This document shows positions 1-7,991 of a stretch of 64,000 nt of DNA, in pieces (the first letter of the stretch is position 1; every line of letters begins with the position of its first letter). Position numbers and translations under genes: made by a program. Source of the DNA: an uncultured Prevotellaceae bacterium. GTDB lineage: Bacteria > Bacteroidota > Bacteroidia > Bacteroidales > Bacteroidaceae. A model generated the notes under the pieces. It had not been told where the DNA came from. It did not search any database and worked only from the letters and a program-made list of their open reading frames with translations. The stretch spans positions 1 through 64,000 of the forward strand of contig ONCG01000006.1 of NCBI GenBank assembly GCA_900316285.1, given 5' to 3'.

Positions 1-25
1 TGATGTAACTCCTTGATTTTCAGTG

Positions 26-99
26 TGGACCAGCCAGGGCTTGAACCTGGGACCTCCAGATTATGAGTCTGTTGCTCTAACCAACTGAGCTACAAGTCC
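26..99 (-). tRNA. tRNA with CAT anticodon (Met, or Ile2)
   Basis: Read on the minus strand this 74-base stretch folds as a tRNA: acceptor GGACTTG/CTGGTCC with one mismatch, D-arm GCTC/GAGC, anticodon loop CTCATAA (anticodon CAT), and T-arm CCAGG-TTCAAGC-CCTGG. The discriminator base is A and no CCA is encoded. CAT fits elongator tRNA-Met; a tRNA-Ile2 whose C34 is modified to lysidine has the same genomic anticodon and cannot be excluded by eye. The acceptor does not look like initiator tRNA. A full consensus promoter lies about 30 bases upstream. Confidence 0.93.
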
Positions 100-128
100 A
101 AAGCATATCGGAAATCCGATTGCGGGTG

Positions 129-159
129 CAAAGTTACTAATAAACGAGCAAAATACAAA
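129..159 (-). promoter_or_regulatory. Promoter of the tRNA gene
   Basis: On the minus strand TTTG (159-156), a 19-base spacer and TAACTTTG (136-129) match the Bacteroidetes -33/-7 consensus. The spacer begins TATTTTGCTCG, a motif shared with the promoters at 62473-62503 and 62608-62638. Confidence 0.8.
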
Positions 160-199
160 ATAAATTTGATATTTTTTCTGCTTTCTCGTTTTTTGTTTG

Positions 200-207
200 T
201 AACTTTG
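200..207 (+). promoter_or_regulatory. -7 promoter element for the Lys-rich membrane protein
   Basis: TAACTTTG matches TAnnTTTG and lies 62 bases before the ATG at 270. No clear TTTG is at the right distance upstream, so only the -7 box is supported. Confidence 0.5.
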
Positions 208-269
208 TTGCCATAATCACTTGTAATGGGTGACGGGCGGAAGAGCCGAGTTGCCGCAATGAAGACTAT

Positions 270-1031
270 ATGGAAGAGTATCGTTATAAAGCCGTTGCAC
301 GTGCCGCCTATGGTGAGATTGAAGAGGGTGCTACGGTAAGTATTACCAGTGGACGCGAAGTGGAGCAGTCGACAGGACTGTCGTTTCGCCATGAGATTGC
401 TGAGGCTTGTCGGCAGCAGCTGGGCGTTCAGATTGCCGACGATGAAGAGGCTCGTCTGGCAACGAATTTCGATGTCTATAGTGAACAGCGTTACGAAGAG
501 GTTGTACGCCCGAAACTTGAGGCTGCAGCCGAGAAGGAGCGCCAGCGTCAACAGCGTGAAGCCGAGCGGGCTGCCCGATCGTCGAAGGGCAAAAAAACAT
601 CGAAGTCATCGAAGACGGGAACCGTCAAGGTGGGTAAACTCACTGCAGCGCAATGGAAGCGTTTGTTGAAGTTCCTCTTGGGTGTAATCGCAGTGGTGTG
701 GTTCCTTTCCACGCAGGTGAAGTCGTGCAGTCTTAGCGATCTGGCCACTCAGGCCCGCGACACCATTGAGCAGATGACGAAGACGGGTAGCAAGAAGACC
801 ACGACGACCAAGAAGGCGACAACCACCAAGAAGGCAACGACGACCAAGAAAGCTGCCACGCGAAAGACAACGACAGCGAAGAAATCGACCTCGACGGCTA
901 AAAAGTCTTCTACTGCCAAGCGTTCGACCACAAAGAAGACATCTACAGCCAAGAAGTCGACAGCCAAGAAAACGACTGCGAAGAAAAGTTCTACAGCGAA
1001 GAAGTCGACAACATCTAAGAAAAAGAATTAG
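270..1031 (+). CDS. Single-span membrane protein with histone-H1-like Lys/Thr/Ala tail
   Basis: The 253-residue protein has three parts. Residues 1-90 are a mixed region containing a possible small helical domain. Residues 90-130 are highly charged (Arg/Glu, then Lys/Ser). A hydrophobic segment near 131-150 (LLKFLLGVIAVVWF) should span the membrane once. From about residue 173 to the end the protein is almost only Lys, Thr, Ser and Ala in units such as KKATT and AKKST, like the tail of histone H1 or bacterial H1-like proteins. By the positive-inside rule this tail probably faces the cytoplasm and could bind DNA, RNA or acidic polymers; that is inference. No family is recognised. The gene stands alone, with a -7 promoter element upstream and a strong shared terminator downstream. 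Confidence 0.8.
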   Translation: MEEYRYKAVARAAYGEIEEGATVSITSGREVEQSTGLSFRHEIAEACRQQLGVQIADDEEARLATNFDVYSEQRYEEVVRPKLEAAAEKERQRQQREAERAARSSKGKKTSKSSKTGTVKVGKLTAAQWKRLLKFLLGVIAVVWFLSTQVKSCSLSDLATQARDTIEQMTKTGSKKTTTTKKATTTKKATTTKKAATRKTTTAKKSTSTAKKSSTAKRSTTKKTSTAKKSTAKKTTAKKSSTAKKSTTSKKKN

Positions 1032-1053
1032 CTGTTTACGAAATCATATGATT

Positions 1054-1090
1054 AAAAGAGGAATGCTAACACCCGTAGCATTCCTCTTTT
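1054..1090. terminator. Bidirectional terminator
   Basis: A perfect 15-bp stem (AAAAGAGGAATGCTA with its complement) and 7-base loop sits between two convergent genes ending at 1031 and 1111. The stem ends in A-run and T-run on opposite sides, so it can act in both directions. Confidence 0.88.
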
Positions 1091-1110
1091 ATGATCTTAT
1101 CAGCGAGAGC

Positions 1111-2316
1111 TTATAGCCCCTCCTTTGCCAAACCACCTGTCGAAGTCTCTTTGTAGAGCGACGGCAGGTCGTGTCCGGTTTGCTTCATGACGCGAACCAC
1201 TCGATCGTAGGTGACGCGGTGACGTCCGTCGCTGAAGGCTGCATAGAGTTGTGAGTCGAGGGCACGGGTGGCAGCGAAGGCATTACGTTCGATGCAAGGA
1301 ATCTGCACCAGTCCGCACATCGGGTCGCAAGTCATTCCGAGATGATGTTCCAATCCCATCTCTGCGGCATACTCAATCTGTGCGGGCGAGCCACCAAAGA
1401 GCTGACAGGCAGCAGCCGAGGCCATCGCACATGCCACACCGACCTCGCCTTGGCAACCCACATCAGCACCGGCAATAGACGCATTCTGCTTGGCAACATT
1501 ACCGATGATGCCGGCAGTCGCCATTGCATGTAGGATGCGTTCTTCAGAGAACAGATGGCCACGTGAGAGATGATAGAGAACAGCAGGCAACACTCCGCAC
1601 GAACCGCAAGTGGGTGCCGTAGCGATAATACCTCCCGATGCATTCTCCTCACTCACGGCCAGCGCATAGGAGAAGACCAATCCTCGGCTTTGCAGATGAG
1701 CCTTGTAGCCTGATGCCTTCACGAAATAGGTAGGTGCCTTGCGTGCCAGCCCCAACGGTCCAGGAAGCACACCCTCGTGGTTGATGCCTCGTTCCACAGC
1801 CTCCTGCATCACACCCCACACCTCGCGCAGATAGTCCCAGATGTCGTCGTCCTCACATTTGTCCACATACTCCCAGTAGCCACGTCCGTAGCGTTCGCAC
1901 CAGTCTTGTATTTCGGTGAGTGTCTGCATGTTGTAGATTTCCTCGCTGCTTTGTCCGAGCGTGTCGTTCTCGCCCTCAGAGAGTGCACCCCCACCAACGC
2001 TGAACACCGTCCATTCGTCGTAGTGATGTCCTTCAGCGTCGATGGCCGTAAACTTCATGCCGTTCGGATGGAAAGGCAATCGCTCGCGGGCATTCCAAAT
2101 GATGTCAACGGGAGCGACGGGCTGTAGTCCTTCGGTGATGGCAACATCGGTCATGTGTCCCTTGCCCGTGGCTGCCAGTGACCCATAGAGTGTCACCTCG
2201 AAGCGCTTGGCTTCGGGATGACGCTGCGCATATAGCTGTGCCGCCTTCATGGGCCCCATCGTATGGGAACTCGACGGTCCCTTTCCGATTCTGAATAATT
2301 CCTTTAGAGACTTCAT
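1111..2316 (-). CDS. sdaA: L-serine ammonia-lyase, single-chain iron-sulfur type
   Basis: The 401-residue protein is a full-length L-serine dehydratase, converting L-serine to pyruvate and ammonia in the cytoplasm. It has the N-terminal beta-domain signature GPSSSHTMGP (residues 13-22) and a C-terminal alpha-domain with TCGSCG (237-241), GCQGEVG (287-293) and CDPMCGLVQIPC (330-341). In this family conserved cysteines in GCQ, CDP and PC bind the catalytic 4Fe-4S cluster, and all are present. Both domains are in one chain, as in the E. coli type rather than the split alpha/beta type of Firmicutes. The ATG at 2316 begins the family-typical start. It is probably monocistronic: the next gene upstream on the strand ends 154 bases away and a terminator follows. 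Confidence 0.95.
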   Translation of the reverse strand: MKSLKELFRIGKGPSSSHTMGPMKAAQLYAQRHPEAKRFEVTLYGSLAATGKGHMTDVAITEGLQPVAPVDIIWNARERLPFHPNGMKFTAIDAEGHHYDEWTVFSVGGGALSEGENDTLGQSSEEIYNMQTLTEIQDWCERYGRGYWEYVDKCEDDDIWDYLREVWGVMQEAVERGINHEGVLPGPLGLARKAPTYFVKASGYKAHLQSRGLVFSYALAVSEENASGGIIATAPTCGSCGVLPAVLYHLSRGHLFSEERILHAMATAGIIGNVAKQNASIAGADVGCQGEVGVACAMASAAACQLFGGSPAQIEYAAEMGLEHHLGMTCDPMCGLVQIPCIERNAFAATRALDSQLYAAFSDGRHRVTYDRVVRVMKQTGHDLPSLYKETSTGGLAKEGL

Positions 2317-2343
2317 AATGAATAATTCTTTTTGGGAAAGAAA

Positions 2344-2445
2344 AAGAAGTTAAGGAAGTTAACGGACCACATATTATCTTCTTGGATATGCAGGGAATTA
2401 CCCCACATGGGCAGAACCAATGTCCATTAACCACCTTAACTTCTT
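2344..2445. repeat. Spaced inverted repeat between sdaA and the GH109-like gene
   Basis: AAGAAGTTAAGG at 2344-2355 is the exact complement of CCTTAACTTCTT at 2434-2445. The GAAGTTA word recurs in the tandem repeat at 39032-39067. Function unknown; it may terminate transcription from the minus-strand gene ending at 2471. Confidence 0.45.
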
Positions 2446-2470
2446 CGTCTTTCTTGACTTCTAAGTCGTC

Positions 2471-4084
2471 TTACTTTTTCTTGGCCTTAGCAGCCTTCTT
2501 CTTGGCAGCTGCAAGAGCCTTCAGCGCAGCCTTCTCGCCCTTCTTCTCGAGCGTCTCGTAGTAAACCTTGCCAAGAGCCTTCAGCTGTTCGGTGAATGCC
2601 TTGCCGGCAGCTTGTGTCTGTGCTTCTGTGTCGGGGTCGGCCCAAGCGTGGCGATAGCCCTTCACGTCGTTCCAGTGGCCGCGAGTGAAGTCGGGAACCT
2701 CAACAGGCATGTTACCATTGTCCATCGATACCGAACCCAGTTCAGCCAGGCAGCACCACTCAGCCAGGTCGTAGACATCCATGTCGAGAGGCAGGCCGTT
2801 GCGCAGGCAGTAGACAAAGCGCGAGTCCATGATGAAATCCATACCACCGTGGCCGCCAACCTCCTTGGCCTCTTCACCATACTTCTTGACGATGGGCGAA
2901 GTGTACTTCTCGAGCAGTGCCTTCGTATCTTCCTCGCTCAGATACTCGTGAGCGCTGAGGTTCTCGTGGTCGGGCTTCACGCCGGCATCGGTCATGTTCT
3001 TGGCCGACAGGGCATAGCCCTCAGTGGGATACTTATTGGCAAAGCCCATCGTACCCGTGAGCTGATACATGCGGTTGTAGGGCTGCGGCGTCATTACGTT
3101 GTGATGAATCTCGATGACCTTACCATTCTCCGTGGAGATCAGTGTTGTGGTGTGGTCGCCATTGCGGAACGGCTCATCCTTTCCTGTGCGGTCTTTCACC
3201 AGCTTACGACCCATGAACGACTTCGTGTCCATAGCCACGAGCGTCTTCATACGGTCGCCGCGATGGATGTCGAGTACCTGTGCGATGGGGCCGAGGCCGT
3301 GAGTGGCATAGACGTCGCCGCGGAACTTCTTGTTGTAATCAAGACGCCAGCCGAGCTTGTCCTGATCGTCCTTTTTCCAGTAGTAGTCCCAGAACTGCGA
3401 CAGCTCATGGCGATAGGCACCCTGCGTGTAGATGACCTCACCGAAGAGACCCTTCTGAGCCATGTTCAGCGAGTTCAGCTCGAAGAAGTCGTAGCAGCAG
3501 TTCTCGAGAATCATGCAATGCAGGCGCTTCTGCTCCGAGAGGTTGATGAGCTGCCAGATTTCGTTCATGTTCATGGCAGAGGGAACCTCGATGGCCACGT
3601 GCTTACCATTCTCCAAAGCCTCCTTGGCCACCAGGAAGTGATGGATCCAGTCGGTGGCTATGTAGACCACGTCGATGTCTGTGCGCTTGCAGAGTTCCTT
3701 GTAGCCGTTCTCACCGTAATAGATGTCGGCGGGCGGCATCGAAGCCTTCTTCAGATAGCCGTTGCAACCCTCGGCGCGCTCCTTCACATGGTCGCAGAGA
3801 GCCTTGATCTCGATACCGGGAATGTGAGTCCAGCGCTCCACGGCGCCCGGTCCGCGCATACCCAGACCGACGAATGCCACGCGCACCACGTCCATCTTCG
3901 GGGTCACCATTCCCAGAGCGGTCTGCTGACCTGCCGGCATAGCGGGCACATCGGTCTTGATGGTTCCGTTGACAACTTTGTATGGCCAGTCGAATTTTCC
4001 TGCCTCGGGCTGTTGAGCCCACGTGTTCGTCGGCAGCATCATAGCAGCTGCCATTATGAACAGAAATAAATACTTTCTTTTCAT
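2471..4084 (-). CDS. Exported GH109-like Gfo/Idh/MocA protein
   Basis: The protein starts at the ATG at 4084: the longer open frame reaches back over a full promoter, and from here it begins with a Sec signal peptide (MKRKYLFLFIMAAAMMLPTN, cleavage near TWAQQ). The 537-residue chain has a Rossmann fold (VAFVGLGMRGPGA) and the landmarks ENCCY, HGLGP and NGDHTTT seen in GH109, whose members cleave alpha-N-acetylgalactosamine by an NAD-dependent redox mechanism. Family membership is fairly secure; the substrate is inferred. It should act in the periplasm or at the surface. The last 25 residues are Lys/Ala-rich (AAAKKKAAKAKKK), which is odd for the family and echoes the tail of the protein at 270-1031. 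It follows a cytoplasmic paralogue by 62 bases but has its own promoter. Confidence 0.88.
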   Translation of the reverse strand: MKRKYLFLFIMAAAMMLPTNTWAQQPEAGKFDWPYKVVNGTIKTDVPAMPAGQQTALGMVTPKMDVVRVAFVGLGMRGPGAVERWTHIPGIEIKALCDHVKERAEGCNGYLKKASMPPADIYYGENGYKELCKRTDIDVVYIATDWIHHFLVAKEALENGKHVAIEVPSAMNMNEIWQLINLSEQKRLHCMILENCCYDFFELNSLNMAQKGLFGEVIYTQGAYRHELSQFWDYYWKKDDQDKLGWRLDYNKKFRGDVYATHGLGPIAQVLDIHRGDRMKTLVAMDTKSFMGRKLVKDRTGKDEPFRNGDHTTTLISTENGKVIEIHHNVMTPQPYNRMYQLTGTMGFANKYPTEGYALSAKNMTDAGVKPDHENLSAHEYLSEEDTKALLEKYTSPIVKKYGEEAKEVGGHGGMDFIMDSRFVYCLRNGLPLDMDVYDLAEWCCLAELGSVSMDNGNMPVEVPDFTRGHWNDVKGYRHAWADPDTEAQTQAAGKAFTEQLKALGKVYYETLEKKGEKAALKALAAAKKKAAKAKKK

Positions 4085-4122
4085 TCTTTCTTTTTTAGTT
4101 ATTAAAGGTTTGATATATTTTG

Positions 4123-4154
4123 CAAAGATAAATATAATATTCGGAATCACCAAA
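4123..4154 (-). promoter_or_regulatory. Promoter of the exported GH109-like gene
   Basis: On the minus strand TTTG (4154-4151), 20 bases and TATCTTTG (4130-4123) match the consensus. The -33 box lies inside the last codons of the upstream gene, so the downstream gene can be expressed by itself. Confidence 0.78.
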
Positions 4155-5199
4155 TTTTTGCACGAGTAAAATCGGGAAATGCTACGGGCACATTTCCATT
4201 CTCGATAGAAAGGCGTGACAGTTCGCTCACGGCACACCACTCCGCCAGATCGTAGACATCGATGTCGAGCGGCAGTCCTTGGTGCAGGCAATGCACGAGG
4301 CGGCGGTCCATGCGTCGGCTCATCTGGTCGTGTGGCGTGCTGTCGCTACTCTCCACCGACTTCAGGGTTCCAACTACGTGATAGCGGCGAGTGTATTCGT
4401 GTGGGTCAACGACGTTGTGTTGCAGCAGGATGGTCTTGCCCAGCCGAGTACGCATGAGGGTCGTCGTGTGGTCGCCGTTGCGGAAGTCCGTTCGTAGGAA
4501 AGGCTCGGTATCCATGCTGACGAGTGTTTCTATCCAGTCCGTGCGATGGATGTCGAGCAGCTGGCAGGCAGGTCCCATGCCGTGAGTGGGGTAGAGGTCG
4601 CCGCGCAACTGTTGGTTGGCTTCGGTGCGCCAAGGCGTCCACCGGTCGCCGATGGGGTGTATGTAGGCCCCTTCCACATGCACAATGGTTCCCATGCGTC
4701 CGCGCCGTGTGGCAGCCATTGTGCTGAGATGACAGCTTGCGTAGCAACAGTTCTCGAGCATCGTGCAATGACAGCGTGTGCGCTCGGCAGCATCCACGAG
4801 TGCCCAACAATCGTCGAGCGTTGTAGCTGCCGGCACCTCGATGGCCACGTGCTTGCCGTTGTTCATCGCCTGGAGGGCAATGGGCACATGAGATGCCCAG
4901 TCGGTGCATACATAAACAAGGTCAACGTCGTTGCACTCGCAGAGGGCTTCGTAGCTGTTGAAGGTCTTCGCCGTGCTGGCAAGCCCCCGAGCTTCGGCAA
5001 GACGCTCTTCTGACACATCGCAGAGTGCTGCCACGCGGGCGTGGTCGATGTCGCAAAACCGCCTCACAGCCTTCATGCCGCGTTCACCCAACCCCACGAA
5101 TCCTACGCGCACCACGTCGAGTGGTGCTGTGCGCAGTCGCAATACCGACTGCTGATCTTCGGCTCGTGGCGGACAATTTGTCCTGATGATGTTTGGCAT
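4147..5199 (-). CDS. Cytoplasmic Gfo/Idh/MocA oxidoreductase, paralogue of the exported GH109-like protein
   Basis: The 350-residue protein carries a Rossmann motif (VGFVGLGERG, near residues 31-40) and shares many landmarks with the next gene: VCTDW, GKHVAIEVP, LENCCY, HGMGP, LDIHR, NGDHTTTL, VYDLAEWC and VPDFTR-like VAFPDFTR. It has no signal peptide, so it should work in the cytoplasm, probably on a sugar or amino-sugar with NAD(H). I chose the ATG at 5199 because a -7 promoter box at 5220-5227 lies downstream of the alternative start at 5232. The C-terminus is shorter than in the paralogue. It may process what the exported enzyme releases, or may be an ordinary dehydrogenase; the sequence does not decide. 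Confidence 0.85.
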   Translation of the reverse strand: MPNIIRTNCPPRAEDQQSVLRLRTAPLDVVRVGFVGLGERGMKAVRRFCDIDHARVAALCDVSEERLAEARGLASTAKTFNSYEALCECNDVDLVYVCTDWASHVPIALQAMNNGKHVAIEVPAATTLDDCWALVDAAERTRCHCTMLENCCYASCHLSTMAATRRGRMGTIVHVEGAYIHPIGDRWTPWRTEANQQLRGDLYPTHGMGPACQLLDIHRTDWIETLVSMDTEPFLRTDFRNGDHTTTLMRTRLGKTILLQHNVVDPHEYTRRYHVVGTLKSVESSDSTPHDQMSRRMDRRLVHCLHQGLPLDIDVYDLAEWCAVSELSRLSIENGNVPVAFPDFTRAKIW

Positions 5200-5219
5200 G
5201 AACGTAAGAATTCTTTTTG

Positions 5220-5227
5220 CAAAAATA
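5220..5227 (-). promoter_or_regulatory. -7 promoter element of the cytoplasmic GH109-like gene
   Basis: TATTTTTG on the minus strand matches TAnnTTTG, 21 bases before the ATG at 5199. No good -33 box is visible. It fixes the likely start codon. Confidence 0.5.
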
Positions 5228-5291
5228 CACATAAAAATCTAATTACATTCATTTTTTAAAGGAAAAACACCCGAATGTGCAAAAAAATAGT

Positions 5292-5299
5292 TATCTTTG
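5292..5299 (+). promoter_or_regulatory. -7 promoter element of the S9 peptidase gene
   Basis: TATCTTTG matches TAnnTTTG, 25 bases before the ATG at 5325. The -33 region is weak. It also argues against the longer open frame that begins at 5277, upstream of this box. Confidence 0.55.
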
Positions 5300-5324
5300 T
5301 AGGTCTAAAACCTATCATTCGCCA

Positions 5325-7826
5325 ATGAAAAGAATTCTTTCCTTCTCAGCCGCTTTGTTGCTGTCGGTTTCGATGCTGGCAACCGATGTGAAGATAGCCA
5401 CGTTCCGCTATGCCGGACCTTACGAGATACACATGCCCGTGATGCTCGACTCGGTGAATCTCAATGCCGAGAGCTACAAGCCGGCATCGTTGCTCGACAC
5501 GCCGTTGAAGCTTGACTTGGCGCGCCATGCAACGCAGACCACCGATAGCGTGTTGCCCGAATGTCGCTATCAGCAGGCACTCAACCTCCTGCAGGCCGAC
5601 ATCCAGACACTCGGCTATGCCAAGGCGACCATCGCCGTGAAGCACCTGAAAGACTATCAGCTGTTTGTTGACGGAAAGAAGACCGACGGCCGAAACCTCG
5701 ACCTGCTGGCAGGCAATCACGAAGTTGTTGTGAAGTATCTGGCCAAGGCCGACCGCCGCGACACGGCCGTGGTGGTGATTACGCAGGACGCAAAAGACGC
5801 TGCAACACCCATCGTGCATACTTCCGGCAAACGCCTCTACACGCTTAGCGACGTCACCGACGGCACTCGCGTCACGGGTGTCGCCCTCTCGCCCGACGGC
5901 CGCTACCTCATTAGCCGTTATAGCGAGACGCTGCCCGGCGGCGCCAGTTCAGGTCGTTCGGTGCTTACCGAGGTGAAAACGGGAAAGAAACTACTGGAGA
6001 CTGATAAGAATATCACATGGATGCCGCGCTCCAGCCGCTATTACTATACCGAGCGAGGCGAGGGCGGCAGGCGCCTGATAGCTGTCGACCCGGCTACCCA
6101 TGAGTTGCAGACGCTGGCTACGGCCCTGCCCGATGACCCGTTCCGCATCCTGCCCGACGAACACCGCTTGTTGCTTACCCATCGAACCGAGGCTCCGAAA
6201 CATGCCGATGGTGTCTACGAAATCAGCGAGCCCGACGACCGCCAGCCCGGCTGGCGCTCACGCTCGACGCTCACCTTATATGATATGCAGACCGGTCTTT
6301 CGCAGCCGCTCACCTATGGTTACCATAGCGTCGGCGTCGAGGATGTCTCTGCCGACGGCCGTTACCTATTGCTCATGGGCAGTCGCAGCCGACTGACGCA
6401 GCGTCCGACCACGCTCTTCACACTCATCCGCCTCGATTTGAACACCCTGCATGCTGACACCCTCGTCTGCGATGACGGCTTCTTGAATGGTGCCATGTTC
6501 TCGCCCGACGGTCGACAGTTGCTCATCAACGGTTCGCCCGAGGCTTTTGGCGGCATCGGCAAGAATGTGCCTGAAGGTCGCATTCCGAGCATGACCGATA
6601 TCCAGCTCTTCCTCTTCGATATCGCCACCAAGCAGGCTACGGCCCTCACTCGCACGTTTAACCCCAGTGTGCAGCGAGCCCGTTGGAGCGAGTGTGATGG
6701 CCAGGTGTACTTCACCGCAGAAGACCGCGACTGCATCAACCTCTTCCGTCTGAATCCGAAGACACGTCAGATAGAGCGCATCGCCCTTCCCGAGGAGATC
6801 GTTAGCAATATCTCGCTGGCTCGCACCGCACCTCTCATGGCTTTTACCGGTCAGGGAGCTTCAAATAGCAACCGCAGCTATCTGGTGGATTTGAAGGATT
6901 TAAAGAAACAGAAGGCGAATGCCAAGAGTCCGACTTCCGTGCTGCTCACGACGCCTACGCTCCTCGACGACCCGAACAAGGAACTGCTAAAGGACATTGA
7001 GCTTGGCGAGTGCCAGCCGTGGGACTTTGTCTCGTCGCGTGGCGATACCATCTGCGGTCGCTTCTATCTGCCCCCGCATTTCGATGCATCGAAGCAGTAT
7101 CCGATGATTGTGAACTACTACGGTGGTTGCTCACCGACGAGTCGCAACTTCGAGACACGCTACCCGCAGCATGCCTATGCAGCCTTGGGCTATGTGGTCT
7201 ACGTCATCAACCCCAGTGGTGCCACGGGCTTTGGGCAGGAGTTCTCCAGCCGACATGTGAACACAGCCGGTAAGGGTGTGGCAGAGGATATCATCGAGGG
7301 CGTGAAGCGCTTCTGTGCGGAGCATCCATATGTAGACACGAAGAAGATTGGTTGCATCGGTGCCAGCTACGGTGGTTTCATGACGCAGTACCTGCAGACG
7401 CAGACCGACCTCTTCGCAGCAGCCATCAGTCATGCAGGCATCAGCGACCATACGAGCTATTGGGGCGAGGGCTACTGGGGCTACAGCTATAGCGAGGTAT
7501 CAATGGCGGAGAGCTATCCGTGGACGCGCCGCGACCTGTACGTCGACCAGAGTCCGCTTTTCAATGCCGACAAGATTCATACGCCGCTGCTCTTCCTCCA
7601 CGGTGCTGCCGATACGAACGTGCCTGTGGGAGAGTCTATTCAGATGTTCAACGCCTTGAAGCTCCTGGGCCGTCCCACGGCATTCGTCGTCGTAGAGGGC
7701 GAGAACCACTGGATCATGGACTACCAGAAGCGGCAGAAGTGGCAGAACACCATCTTCGCTTGGTTCCAGAAGTGGCTGAAGGGCGATAGTTCGTGGTGGA
7801 ACTATATGTACAAACCATTACCTTAG
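5325..7826 (+). CDS. Exported S9 family peptidase (DPP IV-like)
   Basis: An 833-residue serine peptidase of the prolyl oligopeptidase/DPP IV clan. It starts with a signal peptide (MKRILSFSAALLLSVSMLAT), continues through a beta-propeller-like region with repeated SPDGR motifs (LSPDGRYLISRYS, FSPDGRQLL), and ends in an alpha/beta hydrolase domain. The triad is visible: Ser681 in GASYGGF, Asp763 in HGAADTNVPVGES, and His795 in EGENHW. The enzyme should remove dipeptides or cut after Pro/Ala in the periplasm and so help peptide use. The start follows a -7 box by 25 bases. The stop codon is the first three bases of a palindromic repeat that continues to 7985. Confidence 0.93.
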   Translation: MKRILSFSAALLLSVSMLATDVKIATFRYAGPYEIHMPVMLDSVNLNAESYKPASLLDTPLKLDLARHATQTTDSVLPECRYQQALNLLQADIQTLGYAKATIAVKHLKDYQLFVDGKKTDGRNLDLLAGNHEVVVKYLAKADRRDTAVVVITQDAKDAATPIVHTSGKRLYTLSDVTDGTRVTGVALSPDGRYLISRYSETLPGGASSGRSVLTEVKTGKKLLETDKNITWMPRSSRYYYTERGEGGRRLIAVDPATHELQTLATALPDDPFRILPDEHRLLLTHRTEAPKHADGVYEISEPDDRQPGWRSRSTLTLYDMQTGLSQPLTYGYHSVGVEDVSADGRYLLLMGSRSRLTQRPTTLFTLIRLDLNTLHADTLVCDDGFLNGAMFSPDGRQLLINGSPEAFGGIGKNVPEGRIPSMTDIQLFLFDIATKQATALTRTFNPSVQRARWSECDGQVYFTAEDRDCINLFRLNPKTRQIERIALPEEIVSNISLARTAPLMAFTGQGASNSNRSYLVDLKDLKKQKANAKSPTSVLLTTPTLLDDPNKELLKDIELGECQPWDFVSSRGDTICGRFYLPPHFDASKQYPMIVNYYGGCSPTSRNFETRYPQHAYAALGYVVYVINPSGATGFGQEFSSRHVNTAGKGVAEDIIEGVKRFCAEHPYVDTKKIGCIGASYGGFMTQYLQTQTDLFAAAISHAGISDHTSYWGEGYWGYSYSEVSMAESYPWTRRDLYVDQSPLFNADKIHTPLLFLHGAADTNVPVGESIQMFNALKLLGRPTAFVVVEGENHWIMDYQKRQKWQNTIFAWFQKWLKGDSSWWNYMYKPLP

Positions 7827-7985
7827 CCCCCTAATATAGGGGGATGGGGGTCTTGAGTAATCTCATATCCCCCAAAGCCAATATAGAATAGAGTTAATTA
7901 ACATAATGTATCACGAGACCCCCAACCCCCTATGTTAGGGGGCAAGGAGTATCACGAGACCCCCAACCCCCTATGTTAGGGGGCG
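7824..7985. repeat. REPIN-like palindromic repeat, class D, copy 1
   Basis: The element opens with hairpin CCCCCTA-ATA-TAGGGGG followed by ATGGGGGTCTT, and ends with two near-identical inverted units (GAGACCCCCAACCCCCTATGT... at about 7915 and 7955), each with hairpin CCCCCTA-TGT-TAGGGGG. About 160 bases recur, diverged, at 8606-8766. It begins at the stop codon of the peptidase gene and ends just before the kinase start at 7992. It may also act as a terminator. Confidence 0.85.
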
Positions 7986-7991
7986 AAGAAA

